8,525 nt of DNA from CAYJGN01 sp964369635. GTDB lineage: Bacteria; Bacillota; Clostridia; Oscillospirales; Ruminococcaceae. A program made the translations under genes and the position numbers. Below the pieces are notes generated by a model. That model saw nothing but the letters and a program-made list of their open reading frames with translations, was not told where the DNA came from and did no database searches. The DNA lies in contig CAYJGN010000063.1 of the NCBI GenBank assembly GCA_964369635.1, positions 1-8,525 of the forward strand, read 5' to 3'. Positions 1-5,764 of this stretch are shown in pieces. Numbering within the stretch: position 1 is the first letter of the stretch; every line of letters begins with the position of its first letter.

Positions 1-1101
1 TTCAAGGTCTTTTTTGCCCTCTCCGTCACTCGAAGATAGTTTTTCTCGACCGTCGTTCAGAGATAGTTTTTCTCGACCGTCGCTCCAAGCGGCTTTGCTT
101 CCGCTTTTATATATCGCATATTCCTCACCAAAATGCTCTTTTGCATCTGTCAATGTTTCAAGTTTGTAGACTATCTGTTTTAATAGATCAAATGCTGTTT
201 GTGAGCGGGCGGAGTTTCCGCTTGCGAAAAAGAATATTTCGTTTTCGTCTGTTAGTCGCTCACGAAGCTTTGCCATAACGGTACTCTTACCGCTTCCAGC
301 AACGCCCTGCATTAAAAAGAGGTTTGTTTCTGGCTTTTTAATTTCGGTTTCTATCTCTTCAAGGACAGGGTATCTTGCCGAAAATTGCGCTGCTTTCTGC
401 TGCGCAAATAGAGCAGCTGATATCTCTTCTCGCTGCTGCCAAGATAAATCCTTTAGTTTTTCAAAGTCCCGTGCAAAGAGGTTTTTAACATCTTCCTCCA
501 CCATATCTGCAAAGTTATCAGGAACAGATAGCCCCTCTGCCTGTTCATTCCATTCACAAGAGTAGCTTTTTACCAGAGCGCCCGAAGCTTTGATTTTTTC
601 TTTGAGGGTCTGCAATTTCATCTCGGTATCAGGATCGAGCTCTATATATGCACCCTGCATATCTACGGGGATATCATCGCGTTTAAGCGGTTCTCTGAAA
701 TAGAATAGACAGTGGGATAGATCTGCATTCTCACCAAGCGCACCATACTCAATTTCAAGCTCGGTAACGCTTTTCTCATAGTCATGTAGTGGATGCTTTT
801 TGCTGTCTGCCGCTGTTTTCAGAAGCTCTGCTGGCGGTATCCATCCATATCTCTCACCGACAAGCACTATCATATATGGTCTTGTGTTATCAATCTCATC
901 AAGGCAGACTGATAGCACCTTTTTATTTCCCTCTTCGCTTCCGAGCTCTGCGGTGTTAACGCCCCAGCGCAAATCTACAAAGCGGATATTCTCACCATAT
1001 TCTCTTGCATATACATTTAAATTCGGTATTACCTTTTGCGCTAAGATATCACGCTCGCTTTGCATATCTCGAAATGTACTTGATACAAATATTGATTTCA
1101 T
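1..1101 (-). CDS. DUF4062 domain STAND-type P-loop NTPase, 5' part only
   Basis: This open frame starts at the ATG at 1099-1101 and runs 367 codons without a stop to the left edge, so the C-terminus is missing. Residues 3-20 (SIFVSSTFRDMQSERDIL), followed by DLRWGV (43-48), LDEIDNTRPYMIVLVGERYGW (in pieces over 67-87) and VTELEIEYG (112-120), are typical of DUF4062. A Walker A motif, GVAGSGKST, lies at 266-274 after a helical linker. DUF4062 followed by a NACHT/STAND-like ATPase is known from TEP1- and NPHP3-like proteins and from large bacterial signalling ATPases, usually with C-terminal TPR, WD40 or other sensor repeats. Walker B and any sensor region lie beyond the edge. An AAAGGGGAG ribosome site supports the start. 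Residues 340-366 form a degenerate nine-residue tandem repeat. A role in conflict or antiviral sensing is inference only. The family call is firm; the function is not. Confidence 0.85.
   Translation of the reverse strand, partial: MKSIFVSSTFRDMQSERDILAQKVIPNLNVYAREYGENIRFVDLRWGVNTAELGSEEGNKKVLSVCLDEIDNTRPYMIVLVGERYGWIPPAELLKTAADSKKHPLHDYEKSVTELEIEYGALGENADLSHCLFYFREPLKRDDIPVDMQGAYIELDPDTEMKLQTLKEKIKASGALVKSYSCEWNEQAEGLSVPDNFADMVEEDVKNLFARDFEKLKDLSWQQREEISAALFAQQKAAQFSARYPVLEEIETEIKKPETNLFLMQGVAGSGKSTVMAKLRERLTDENEIFFFASGNSARSQTAFDLLKQIVYKLETLTDAKEHFGEEYAIYKSGSKAAWSDGREKLSLNDGREKLSSSDGEGKKDLE
34..82 (-). repeat. 27-base-period tandem repeat inside the NTPase gene
   Basis: Two identical 22-base blocks at 34-55 and 61-82 repeat with a period of 27 bases, which is nine codons. 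On the coding strand they give SDGREKLSL and NDGREKLSS, followed by a decayed third copy, SSDGEGKKD, towards the left edge. Because the period is a multiple of three, changes in copy number keep the reading frame. The array lies about 70-95 residues after Walker A, in a hydrophilic stretch that is probably a surface loop. Confidence 0.85.
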
Positions 1102-1184
1102 TTTGCGCTCCCCTTTTGCTTTGATAAAACAAAAAATTTCTGCAGTTAAAGTATGGATAACCATATTAATTATGTCTTTATCTC

Positions 1185-1213
1185 ATTTTATCGCAATGCC
1201 ATTGAAATGTAAA
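1185..1213 (-). promoter_or_regulatory. sigma-A promoter of the DUF4062 NTPase gene
   Basis: On the minus strand, TTTACA (1208-1213) and TAAAAT (1185-1190) are separated by 17 bases, and each box matches the sigma-A consensus at five of six positions. It begins just after the pduL terminator hairpin and about 85 bases before the NTPase start codon. This suggests that the NTPase gene is transcribed on its own. The promoter is predicted by inspection only. Confidence 0.6.
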
Positions 1214-1218
1214 CCACA

Positions 1219-1249
1219 AAAAATGGGATGGTAATACCATCCCATTTTT
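1219..1249 (-). terminator. Hairpin terminator after pduL
   Basis: This is a perfect inverted repeat with arms at 1219-1231 and 1237-1249, a GGGATGG/CCATCCC core, and a five-base loop. On the minus strand the 3' arm ends in a run of six T. It lies 23 bases after the pduL stop codon and separates pduL from the NTPase gene. The other side also ends in T, so it could act in both directions. Confidence 0.85.
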
Positions 1250-1272
1250 ATTATCTGCCGATAAATAATCTC

Positions 1273-1842
1273 TTATTTAACTATTTCGCCTCTTTGAGTC
1301 ATTGTTGCCGCTGCGGCATTCGACTCATCGGTGTCGATATGCATAGCTGTTGCAAAGTTTTCATTAACACGAACAACAACATCATCAAATATAACGTTTC
1401 TACCCTCACTTGAAACTCGAACTTTAACAATCTCTTTGTCCGAAACGCCAAGCTTTACAGCATCTTCTGGTGTTGTATGTATATGTCTTTTTGCAGCGAT
1501 AACGCCCTCTTTAATCTCAACTTCACCAGCAGGCCCTATTAACTTACATCCGCCGCTATTTGCAACGTCTCCGCTCTCACGAATAGGGGCCGCAACGCCG
1601 AGCATACGAGCATCGGTAAGCGATATTTCAACCTGAGTTGCAGGTCTTGTTGGACCGAGCACTATAACATTTGGGATGCTCTTTTTAGGTCCTTCTATTG
1701 TAACCCTCTCTTCACAGGCATACTGCCCTGGTTGCGATAAATCTTTTTTTGGCGTTAGTTTAGCACCCTCTCCAAAAAGCGTTTTTAGGTCTTGCTCTGA
1801 AAGATGCAGATGACGCGCAGATGTTTCAACGATAAAATCCAT
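1273..1842 (-). CDS. pduL: PduL-type phosphate acyltransferase (phosphotransacylase)
   Basis: The 189-residue protein matches the PduL family, which transfers acyl groups between CoA and phosphate (acetyl- or propanoyl-CoA to the acyl phosphate). It is unrelated in fold to classical Pta. Visible family motifs are SARHLHLS (8-15), GPTRPATQVEISLTDAR (63-79), IRESGDV (87-93), KRHIH (118-122) and MHIDTDESNAA (167-177). The histidines of the first, fourth and fifth blocks are the family's expected zinc ligands. The protein begins directly at the catalytic domain, with no N-terminal encapsulation peptide, and no microcompartment genes are nearby. It is therefore probably the housekeeping enzyme linking acetyl-CoA to acetyl phosphate and acetate kinase; no ackA is visible here. 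The start is supported by AAGGAGG eight bases upstream. Its length is normal for stand-alone members. Confidence 0.93.
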   Translation of the reverse strand: MDFIVETSARHLHLSEQDLKTLFGEGAKLTPKKDLSQPGQYACEERVTIEGPKKSIPNVIVLGPTRPATQVEISLTDARMLGVAAPIRESGDVANSGGCKLIGPAGEVEIKEGVIAAKRHIHTTPEDAVKLGVSDKEIVKVRVSSEGRNVIFDDVVVRVNENFATAMHIDTDESNAAAATMTQRGEIVK

Positions 1843-1848
1843 TTAATA

Positions 1849-1857
1849 TCCTCCTTA
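1849..1857 (-). promoter_or_regulatory. Ribosome binding site of pduL
   Basis: TAAGGAGGA on the minus strand, with its GGAGG core eight bases before the ATG, is a near-perfect Shine-Dalgarno sequence. It fixes the start at 1842. Confidence 0.85.
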
Positions 1858-1976
1858 TTATATATCCACCCATAAAAGAGCGGAGTGAAAATTAATAGCA
1901 AATGGTAAAAAACAAATTTCTTTCACCCTTTATTATCAAAAATTCACCAAAATCGCATTTAGCGGCTACCTATATA

Positions 1977-2005
1977 ATAATATACTAAACCCTATACTTT
2001 TTCAA
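1977..2005 (-). promoter_or_regulatory. sigma-A promoter of pduL
   Basis: On the minus strand, TTGAAA (2000-2005) and TATTAT (1977-1982) are separated by exactly 17 bases. The -35 box lies just after the bioY stop codon, so pduL has its own start of transcription. The predicted start near 1970 leaves an untranslated leader of about 128 bases before the pduL ATG. I recognise no known riboswitch in it. A weak pairing between a GGGTGAAA and a TTTCACTC stretch is possible. Confidence 0.65.
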
Positions 2006-2008
2006 TAT

Positions 2009-2536
2009 CTAATTTGCTTTTTCACTGTATTTTAACACTTTTTTCACAGATTTCGCAACAAAATATCCAGCGATATATTTTAAGATATCAAATGGTATGT
2101 ATGGAAGTGCTACTGTTATTATTGCGGTTTTAATGTCAACCGCTAAAACATAGCTATACCAAACTGTTCCAAGCAGATAGCAGACTGCTGTTGATAGCGT
2201 TATCGCAATTATATGCGAGAGAATTTTGTTGCTTTTTGTAATAGTTGAAACTATAAACGCCATTATCGGATAGGCCACTATAAACCCACCTGTCGGCCCC
2301 ATTATCTTCGAAACTCCAGAGCCAAAACCCGCAAATATCGGAAGACCCACTACTCCAAGCAAAATGTATATAACTATCGCCATAACCGCTTGATTTCTAT
2401 CAACTGACAGAGCTATAAAATATATCGCAAATATCGAGAGCGAAAAGGGCACTATACCTGTTGGTATTGTTATCTGCGAGCAGATTATCATTATCGCTGT
2501 GAAAAGCGCTGTTTGTGTTATCTTTTTTGTACTCAT
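2009..2536 (-). CDS. bioY: BioY biotin transporter, ECF S component
   Basis: BioY is the membrane-embedded substrate-binding subunit that captures biotin and works with the shared energy-coupling module EcfA-EcfA'-EcfT. None of those genes lies in the window, so this is probably a group II system that uses a common module encoded elsewhere. The 175-residue protein is almost entirely hydrophobic, with about six membrane segments. It carries the family signature at 57-90, including LGVVGLPIFAGF (60-71) and GPTGGFIVAYP (80-90), and the late PYIPFDILKYIAG block (145-157). The start is supported by AAGGGGG eight bases upstream. A consensus sigma-A promoter and a BirA-like inverted repeat lie directly upstream, which suggests repression when biotin is plentiful. 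No terminator is visible before pduL. Confidence 0.95.
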   Translation of the reverse strand: MSTKKITQTALFTAIMIICSQITIPTGIVPFSLSIFAIYFIALSVDRNQAVMAIVIYILLGVVGLPIFAGFGSGVSKIMGPTGGFIVAYPIMAFIVSTITKSNKILSHIIAITLSTAVCYLLGTVWYSYVLAVDIKTAIITVALPYIPFDILKYIAGYFVAKSVKKVLKYSEKAN

Positions 2537-2563
2537 AATTTTAACCCCCTTGTTTTCCGGTTA

Positions 2564-2592
2564 ATTATAGTACAAATAAAGCCTATTGTCAA
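2564..2592 (-). promoter_or_regulatory. Consensus sigma-A promoter of bioY
   Basis: On the minus strand, TTGACA (2587-2592) and TATAAT (2564-2569) are both perfect consensus boxes with the ideal 17-base spacer. The -35 box overlaps the stop codon of the upstream Clp gene. Such a strong promoter in front of a vitamin transporter would be expected to need a repressor, consistent with the adjoining inverted repeat. Confidence 0.85.
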
Positions 2593-2618
2593 CCTTTATA
2601 TTTTATCACGGTGACAAT
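2585..2618. promoter_or_regulatory. Candidate BirA operator overlapping the bioY -35 box
   Basis: An inverted repeat, ATTGTCAACC (2585-2594) and GGTGACAAT (2610-2618), is separated by 15 bases. The arms differ by one missing base. The layout resembles the known BirA operator form, TTGTnAACC, about 15 bases, then GGTTnACAA. One arm contains the bioY -35 hexamer and the other lies in the last codons of the Clp gene. Binding here would block RNA polymerase at bioY. Whether the genome's BirA has a DNA-binding domain cannot be seen from this window. Confidence 0.5.
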
Positions 2619-4742
2619 GCTCTCATCTTTATATCGAATCTCTATGGTTGATACGTCATCTCTGGATAGCAATGTATTTGCTATTTTTGTCTCTATCTCG
2701 TCTTTGAAATATCTATCAACTGCCCTCGCGCCAAATCTATTATCGTAAATCTTGTTTGCAATATGCTCTATCTCTTCGCTTGTATACAAAAGGTCTATTT
2801 CTCTATTTCGAAGCCGCTCTTTTAGCTCATCGAAACTATTGCATACTATTCTTTCAAGGTTTTCTACCGAAAGCTCATTAAACGGAACTATTTTGTCTAT
2901 CCTGTTTAAAAACTCAAAACTAAAGTAATCGGTGAGCGCTTCTGTTGCGGTCGGTTCGTTATCCTCCAAAAAGCCAAGCGACCTTCGCGCATTTTTAGAA
3001 TTTATGTTTGATGTGAAGATTAATATAGTATTTCTAAAACTAACCACTCGACCGGTGCTATCAGCAGTTTGACCATAGTCCATAATCTGAAGAAGCAGGT
3101 TATAAATAGAATTATTTGCCTTTTCTATCTCATCAAACAAAACTATCGAAAACGGTTTATTTTTAACTGCATCAGTAAGCTTTCCTCCCTCACCATAACC
3201 TACATATCCCGGCGGTGAGCCTATAAGTGCGCTTGTGCTGTGCGCTTCTGAATAGTTTGACATGTCAAGTCTTATCAGCGAGTTTTCAAAGAAAAGCTCT
3301 TCTGCCAAAAGCGAAGCAAGATAGGTTTTTCCAGTACCTGAGCTTCCTTGGAAGAAAAAGACTGCAAGTGGTCGATTTTTATCTTTAATAGCTGCACTGT
3401 TTATCATCATCGAGTCAACTACTGCATCTACCGCTGCGTCTTGACCTATTAATTTGCTCTTTATCCTCTCCTTAATTTGTTTGTAATCTTTTATGTTTCC
3501 TGTTCTTATCTTGTCTATTGGCACCTTGCTCATCGAGCTTAATGCTCTTAAAATATCCTCTTCAAGCAGACTCCCACCACCGCGTTGCTTTGACGTTGCC
3601 GCCGCTTCATCGAGTAGGTCTATTGCAACATCTGGCAAAAACCTTGCATAGATATACATTTTCGATAATTTAACAACACTCCAAAGCAGCTCATCATCTA
3701 TCGCTATCTTATGATGCTGTTCAAACTGCTCTTTTATATTTTTAAGCATAATATATGCATCGCTAATAGTTGGCTCTTCGACATAAACAGGCTGAAATCT
3801 CCGCTCAAATGCGGGATCTTGCTCGATTTTTTTATACTCTGCAATAGTTGTTGCCCCTATAACTTTTATTTCGTTTCTCGATAGCACCTCTTTTAAGAGG
3901 TTTGCCGCATCTATTGCCCCCTCAGCACCTCCAGCACCTCGCAGGTTATGAATTTCATCGACGAAAAGAATAGTGTTCTTTGAAGATTTCAAATCGCTAA
4001 TTATCCCGTTTATCCTCTCTTCAAAATCCCCTCGGTACTTTGTTCCGGCAAGAAGCGCCGCGGTATTTAGAGATAGAATTTTAAAGGCTCGAAGCTCATC
4101 ATCTGATTTAATTTTATATGCAAGCGACTCAACTATAGCCGTTTTTCCAACACCTGGCTCACCTATAAGGCATGGGTTGCTTTTAGTTTTTCGACGCAGA
4201 ATATTTAGTATCCTCTCTATTTCAAAATCCCTTCCAGCTAAATTATTGTTCTCATTTTGTTTCGAGAGATTTCTCGTATACTTTTGAAGGTATTTTTTAC
4301 CGCCATCATCGCTATTCTGAGAAAGATTGAAGTTTAATATCAGCGATAGTTCATCGGCAATTTTAAGCAGATTATCATGACAGCTCGAGAGGATAATCGC
4401 TCCCTCGCATCCGCTCTCTTTGATAATACCAAGCAGTAGATGGGCAGTTGTCAGCGAGTCGTTTTCAAATGCAGCTAAAAATTCGCACCCATTCGCCAAA
4501 ACCTTTTCAAAAGATTTCGTCCGAATGCTATCACCTCCCTCAGACTCATTTATATTTGCATCAATCTTCTTTTTGATATTTTCATAATAAACCGAGTTGT
4601 TATTCAAAACTTTTTTTGCAATATTATCCGGAATAAAAGCAATTGCCGCCAGTAGGTGAGAGGTGCGAATAAACCCCTCACCAGCTGAAAACTCTTTCGC
4701 TTTTGCTATCGCCTGTTTTGCCATTTCACTATAAATTATCAT
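2589..4742 (-). CDS. Clp/Hsp100 AAA+ unfoldase (ClpC/ClpA-like) lacking the M domain
   Basis: This is a class I Hsp100 protein that would unfold substrates and feed them to ClpP. From the chosen start it has 717 residues: a double Clp-N domain (about 1-135), a first AAA+ module and a second AAA+ module. The first has Walker A GEPGVGKT (194-201), Walker B ILFVDEIH (258-265), pore loop GTKYRGDF (233-240) and arginine finger FERRF (312-316). The second has Walker A GSSGTGKT (466-473), Walker B IVLFDEIEK (533-541), pore loop GYVGYGEGG (512-520) and sensor-2 GAR (671-673). LGF (589-591) sits where the ClpP-docking loop is expected. Between the modules (about 382-410) there is no coiled-coil M domain, so it is shorter than typical ClpC (about 810) and ClpA-like in plan. 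An upstream in-frame ATG at 4820 would add 26 residues. I prefer the ATG at 4742 because GAGGGTG precedes it and the Clp-N fold begins there. No clear promoter is visible; TGTTATTTT at 4779-4787 is a weak candidate. Confidence 0.92.
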   Translation of the reverse strand: MIIYSEMAKQAIAKAKEFSAGEGFIRTSHLLAAIAFIPDNIAKKVLNNNSVYYENIKKKIDANINESEGGDSIRTKSFEKVLANGCEFLAAFENDSLTTAHLLLGIIKESGCEGAIILSSCHDNLLKIADELSLILNFNLSQNSDDGGKKYLQKYTRNLSKQNENNNLAGRDFEIERILNILRRKTKSNPCLIGEPGVGKTAIVESLAYKIKSDDELRAFKILSLNTAALLAGTKYRGDFEERINGIISDLKSSKNTILFVDEIHNLRGAGGAEGAIDAANLLKEVLSRNEIKVIGATTIAEYKKIEQDPAFERRFQPVYVEEPTISDAYIMLKNIKEQFEQHHKIAIDDELLWSVVKLSKMYIYARFLPDVAIDLLDEAAATSKQRGGGSLLEEDILRALSSMSKVPIDKIRTGNIKDYKQIKERIKSKLIGQDAAVDAVVDSMMINSAAIKDKNRPLAVFFFQGSSGTGKTYLASLLAEELFFENSLIRLDMSNYSEAHSTSALIGSPPGYVGYGEGGKLTDAVKNKPFSIVLFDEIEKANNSIYNLLLQIMDYGQTADSTGRVVSFRNTILIFTSNINSKNARRSLGFLEDNEPTATEALTDYFSFEFLNRIDKIVPFNELSVENLERIVCNSFDELKERLRNREIDLLYTSEEIEHIANKIYDNRFGARAVDRYFKDEIETKIANTLLSRDDVSTIEIRYKDESIVTVIKYKG

Positions 4743-4862
4743 ATTATCACCCTCATAAATAGCTATGCAAAAAATAAAAAAATAACACCTTTGACAGCTT
4801 TTCTTTAATTTAATTATCAAAAATTCTATCTATAAGCTTTTGTAGACTAAAATATGTTTTTT

Positions 4863-4871
4863 TGTTATAAT
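4863..4871 (+). promoter_or_regulatory. Extended -10 promoter of the GNAT gene
   Basis: TGTTATAAT is a perfect -10 hexamer preceded by the TG of an extended -10 element. A weak -35 match, TAGACT (4843-4848), lies 17 bases upstream. The gene's ribosome site is AGAGG at 4889-4893. Confidence 0.65.
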
Positions 4872-4900
4872 GATGAAACAAATATATTAGAGGTAATTTT

Positions 4901-5365
4901 ATGATACTTGAAACAAAACGTTGCTACCTGCGAAATTTCAAAGAAGAAGATATAGATAACTTTATCCTCTATCGAAACAATTTGGATTGGATGATCTATC
5001 AAAATTTCAAGGGCATGACAGTAAACGAATACAAATCGGTATTATTATCTGAAGCAACAATTTATGACGGGGTGCAGATTGCTATTATTTGCAAAGATGC
5101 AAACGAGCTTATCGGTGATATTTATCTTTCGCGGGAGGATGATACCTGCTATATTGGCTATACGATAACCCCAGAAAAGGCTCGCCTTGGATTTGCAAGC
5201 GAGGTTGTTTTAGCGCTCACAACTTACCTATCAAACCAGGGTATTAAAACTATTAAAGCAGGGGTTGATAAGCAAAATATCGCTTCAATTAATCTGCTCA
5301 AAAAGCTAAACTTTCTCTTTGATAGCAGCAAAGATGGCGATGATATCTATAAACTTGATTTATAA
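4901..5365 (+). CDS. GNAT family N-acetyltransferase (RimJ/RimL-like)
   Basis: The 154-residue protein has the length and pattern of a GNAT acetyltransferase, which moves an acetyl group from acetyl-CoA to an amine. It opens with the typical MILETKRCYLRNFKEEDI, seen in RimJ/RimL-like members. Motif A, with the acetyl-CoA pyrophosphate loop, is at about 85-103 (IGYTITPEKARLGFASEVV); the usual R/Q-x-x-G-x-G/A loop appears here as ARLGFA. Motif B is at 120-138 and includes the common N-x-A-S-I-N-L-L-K-K-L-N-F pattern. The substrate cannot be predicted; protein N-termini, aminoglycosides or small amines are all possible. The gene diverges from the Clp ATPase and has its own extended -10 promoter and its own terminator, so it is probably a single-gene unit. 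Confidence 0.88.
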   Translation: MILETKRCYLRNFKEEDIDNFILYRNNLDWMIYQNFKGMTVNEYKSVLLSEATIYDGVQIAIICKDANELIGDIYLSREDDTCYIGYTITPEKARLGFASEVVLALTTYLSNQGIKTIKAGVDKQNIASINLLKKLNFLFDSSKDGDDIYKLDL

Positions 5366-5366
5366 T

Positions 5367-5402
5367 AAAAAGGATACCGAATCAATTTTCGGTATCCTTT
5401 TT
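5367..5402. terminator. Bidirectional terminator between GNAT and TSCPD genes
   Basis: The arms 5367-5381 and 5388-5402 form a perfect 15-base-pair stem (core GGATACCGAA) with a six-base loop. A run of T follows on the plus strand and a run of A precedes it, giving T on the minus strand. It lies between two convergent genes and can end both transcripts. Confidence 0.92.
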
Positions 5403-5406
5403 TTAT

Positions 5407-5652
5407 TTAGCCGTTTATCGTCTCGAGCGCTTTTGATATCTGGTCGGGACATGATGTCCCTTTTCCGTTGCAATCTATTCCGCGAAGTCTCTCGATAACA
5501 ACATCTTTATCCATTCCAATAAGTAAACTCATAACTCCTTGAGAATATCCATCACAACCGTTTGAGATATTTATAGCTTCAACTTTATTATCAACAACTT
5601 CAATTTCGATCTTTCTTGCACATACGCCTTTTGGTTTAAATTCTATTTTCAT
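5407..5652 (-). CDS. TSCPD domain protein (TIGR03905-like), function unknown
   Basis: The 81-residue protein matches the short stand-alone TSCPD family common in Clostridia. It opens with MKIEFKPKGVCARKIEIEV and has GCDGYSQGVMSLL (32-44) and the signature TSCPD (66-70). Four cysteines, C11, C33, C61 and C68, are at the family's expected positions and could bind a metal such as zinc. The same domain is found near the C-terminus of class II ribonucleotide reductases (NrdJ), where its role is also not well defined. No function can be assigned here. AGGAGG lies seven bases before the ATG, and the gene has its own promoter. It converges on the GNAT gene and diverges from the primosome operon. Confidence 0.88.
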   Translation of the reverse strand: MKIEFKPKGVCARKIEIEVVDNKVEAINISNGCDGYSQGVMSLLIGMDKDVVIERLRGIDCNGKGTSCPDQISKALETING

Positions 5653-5678
5653 TATATTTCCTCCTGTGTTATAACTTA

Positions 5679-5706
5679 ATTATAACAAAAATTTGCAAAA
5701 AAACAA
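5679..5706 (-). promoter_or_regulatory. Promoter of the TSCPD gene
   Basis: On the minus strand, TTGTTT (5701-5706) and TATAAT (5679-5684) are separated by 16 bases. A TG one base before the -10 gives the extended form TGTTATAAT. It lies 27 bases before the start codon. Confidence 0.7.
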
Positions 5707-5736
5707 GTATTGCCACTTTTTTCTTTAATCAAAGTT

Positions 5737-5745
5737 TGCTATAAT
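5737..5745 (+). promoter_or_regulatory. Extended -10 promoter of the primosome operon
   Basis: TGCTATAAT is an extended -10 element with a perfect hexamer, 19 bases before the start codon of the DnaD-family gene. No good -35 box lies at 17 bases; the sequence there is a run of T. The ribosome site GAGGTGA follows at 5755-5761, so the leader is very short. Confidence 0.65.
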
Positions 5746-5764
5746 GGATGTTACGAGGTGAAGT

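Noticed and set aside
800..1234. Plus-strand open frame of 144 codons
   Set aside because: It lies opposite the DUF4062 NTPase gene, has no recognisable domain, and runs through the NTPase promoter and the pduL terminator.
1228..1636. Plus-strand open frames of 61 and 101 codons
   Set aside because: Both are antisense shadows of pduL or its terminator, with no ribosome site or family match.
3973..4287. Plus-strand open frame of 104 codons
   Set aside because: It is antisense to the first AAA+ module of the Clp gene, which is strongly conserved.
4784..4800. CtsR operator upstream of the Clp gene
   Set aside because: A single TGTCAAA resembles one CtsR heptad, but the second tandem heptad is absent at the expected spacing.
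4743..4820. Upstream in-frame start adding 26 residues to the Clp protein
   Set aside because: The extension is unlike any Clp N-terminus, has no good ribosome site, and the internal ATG at 4742 has GAGGGTG in front of it.
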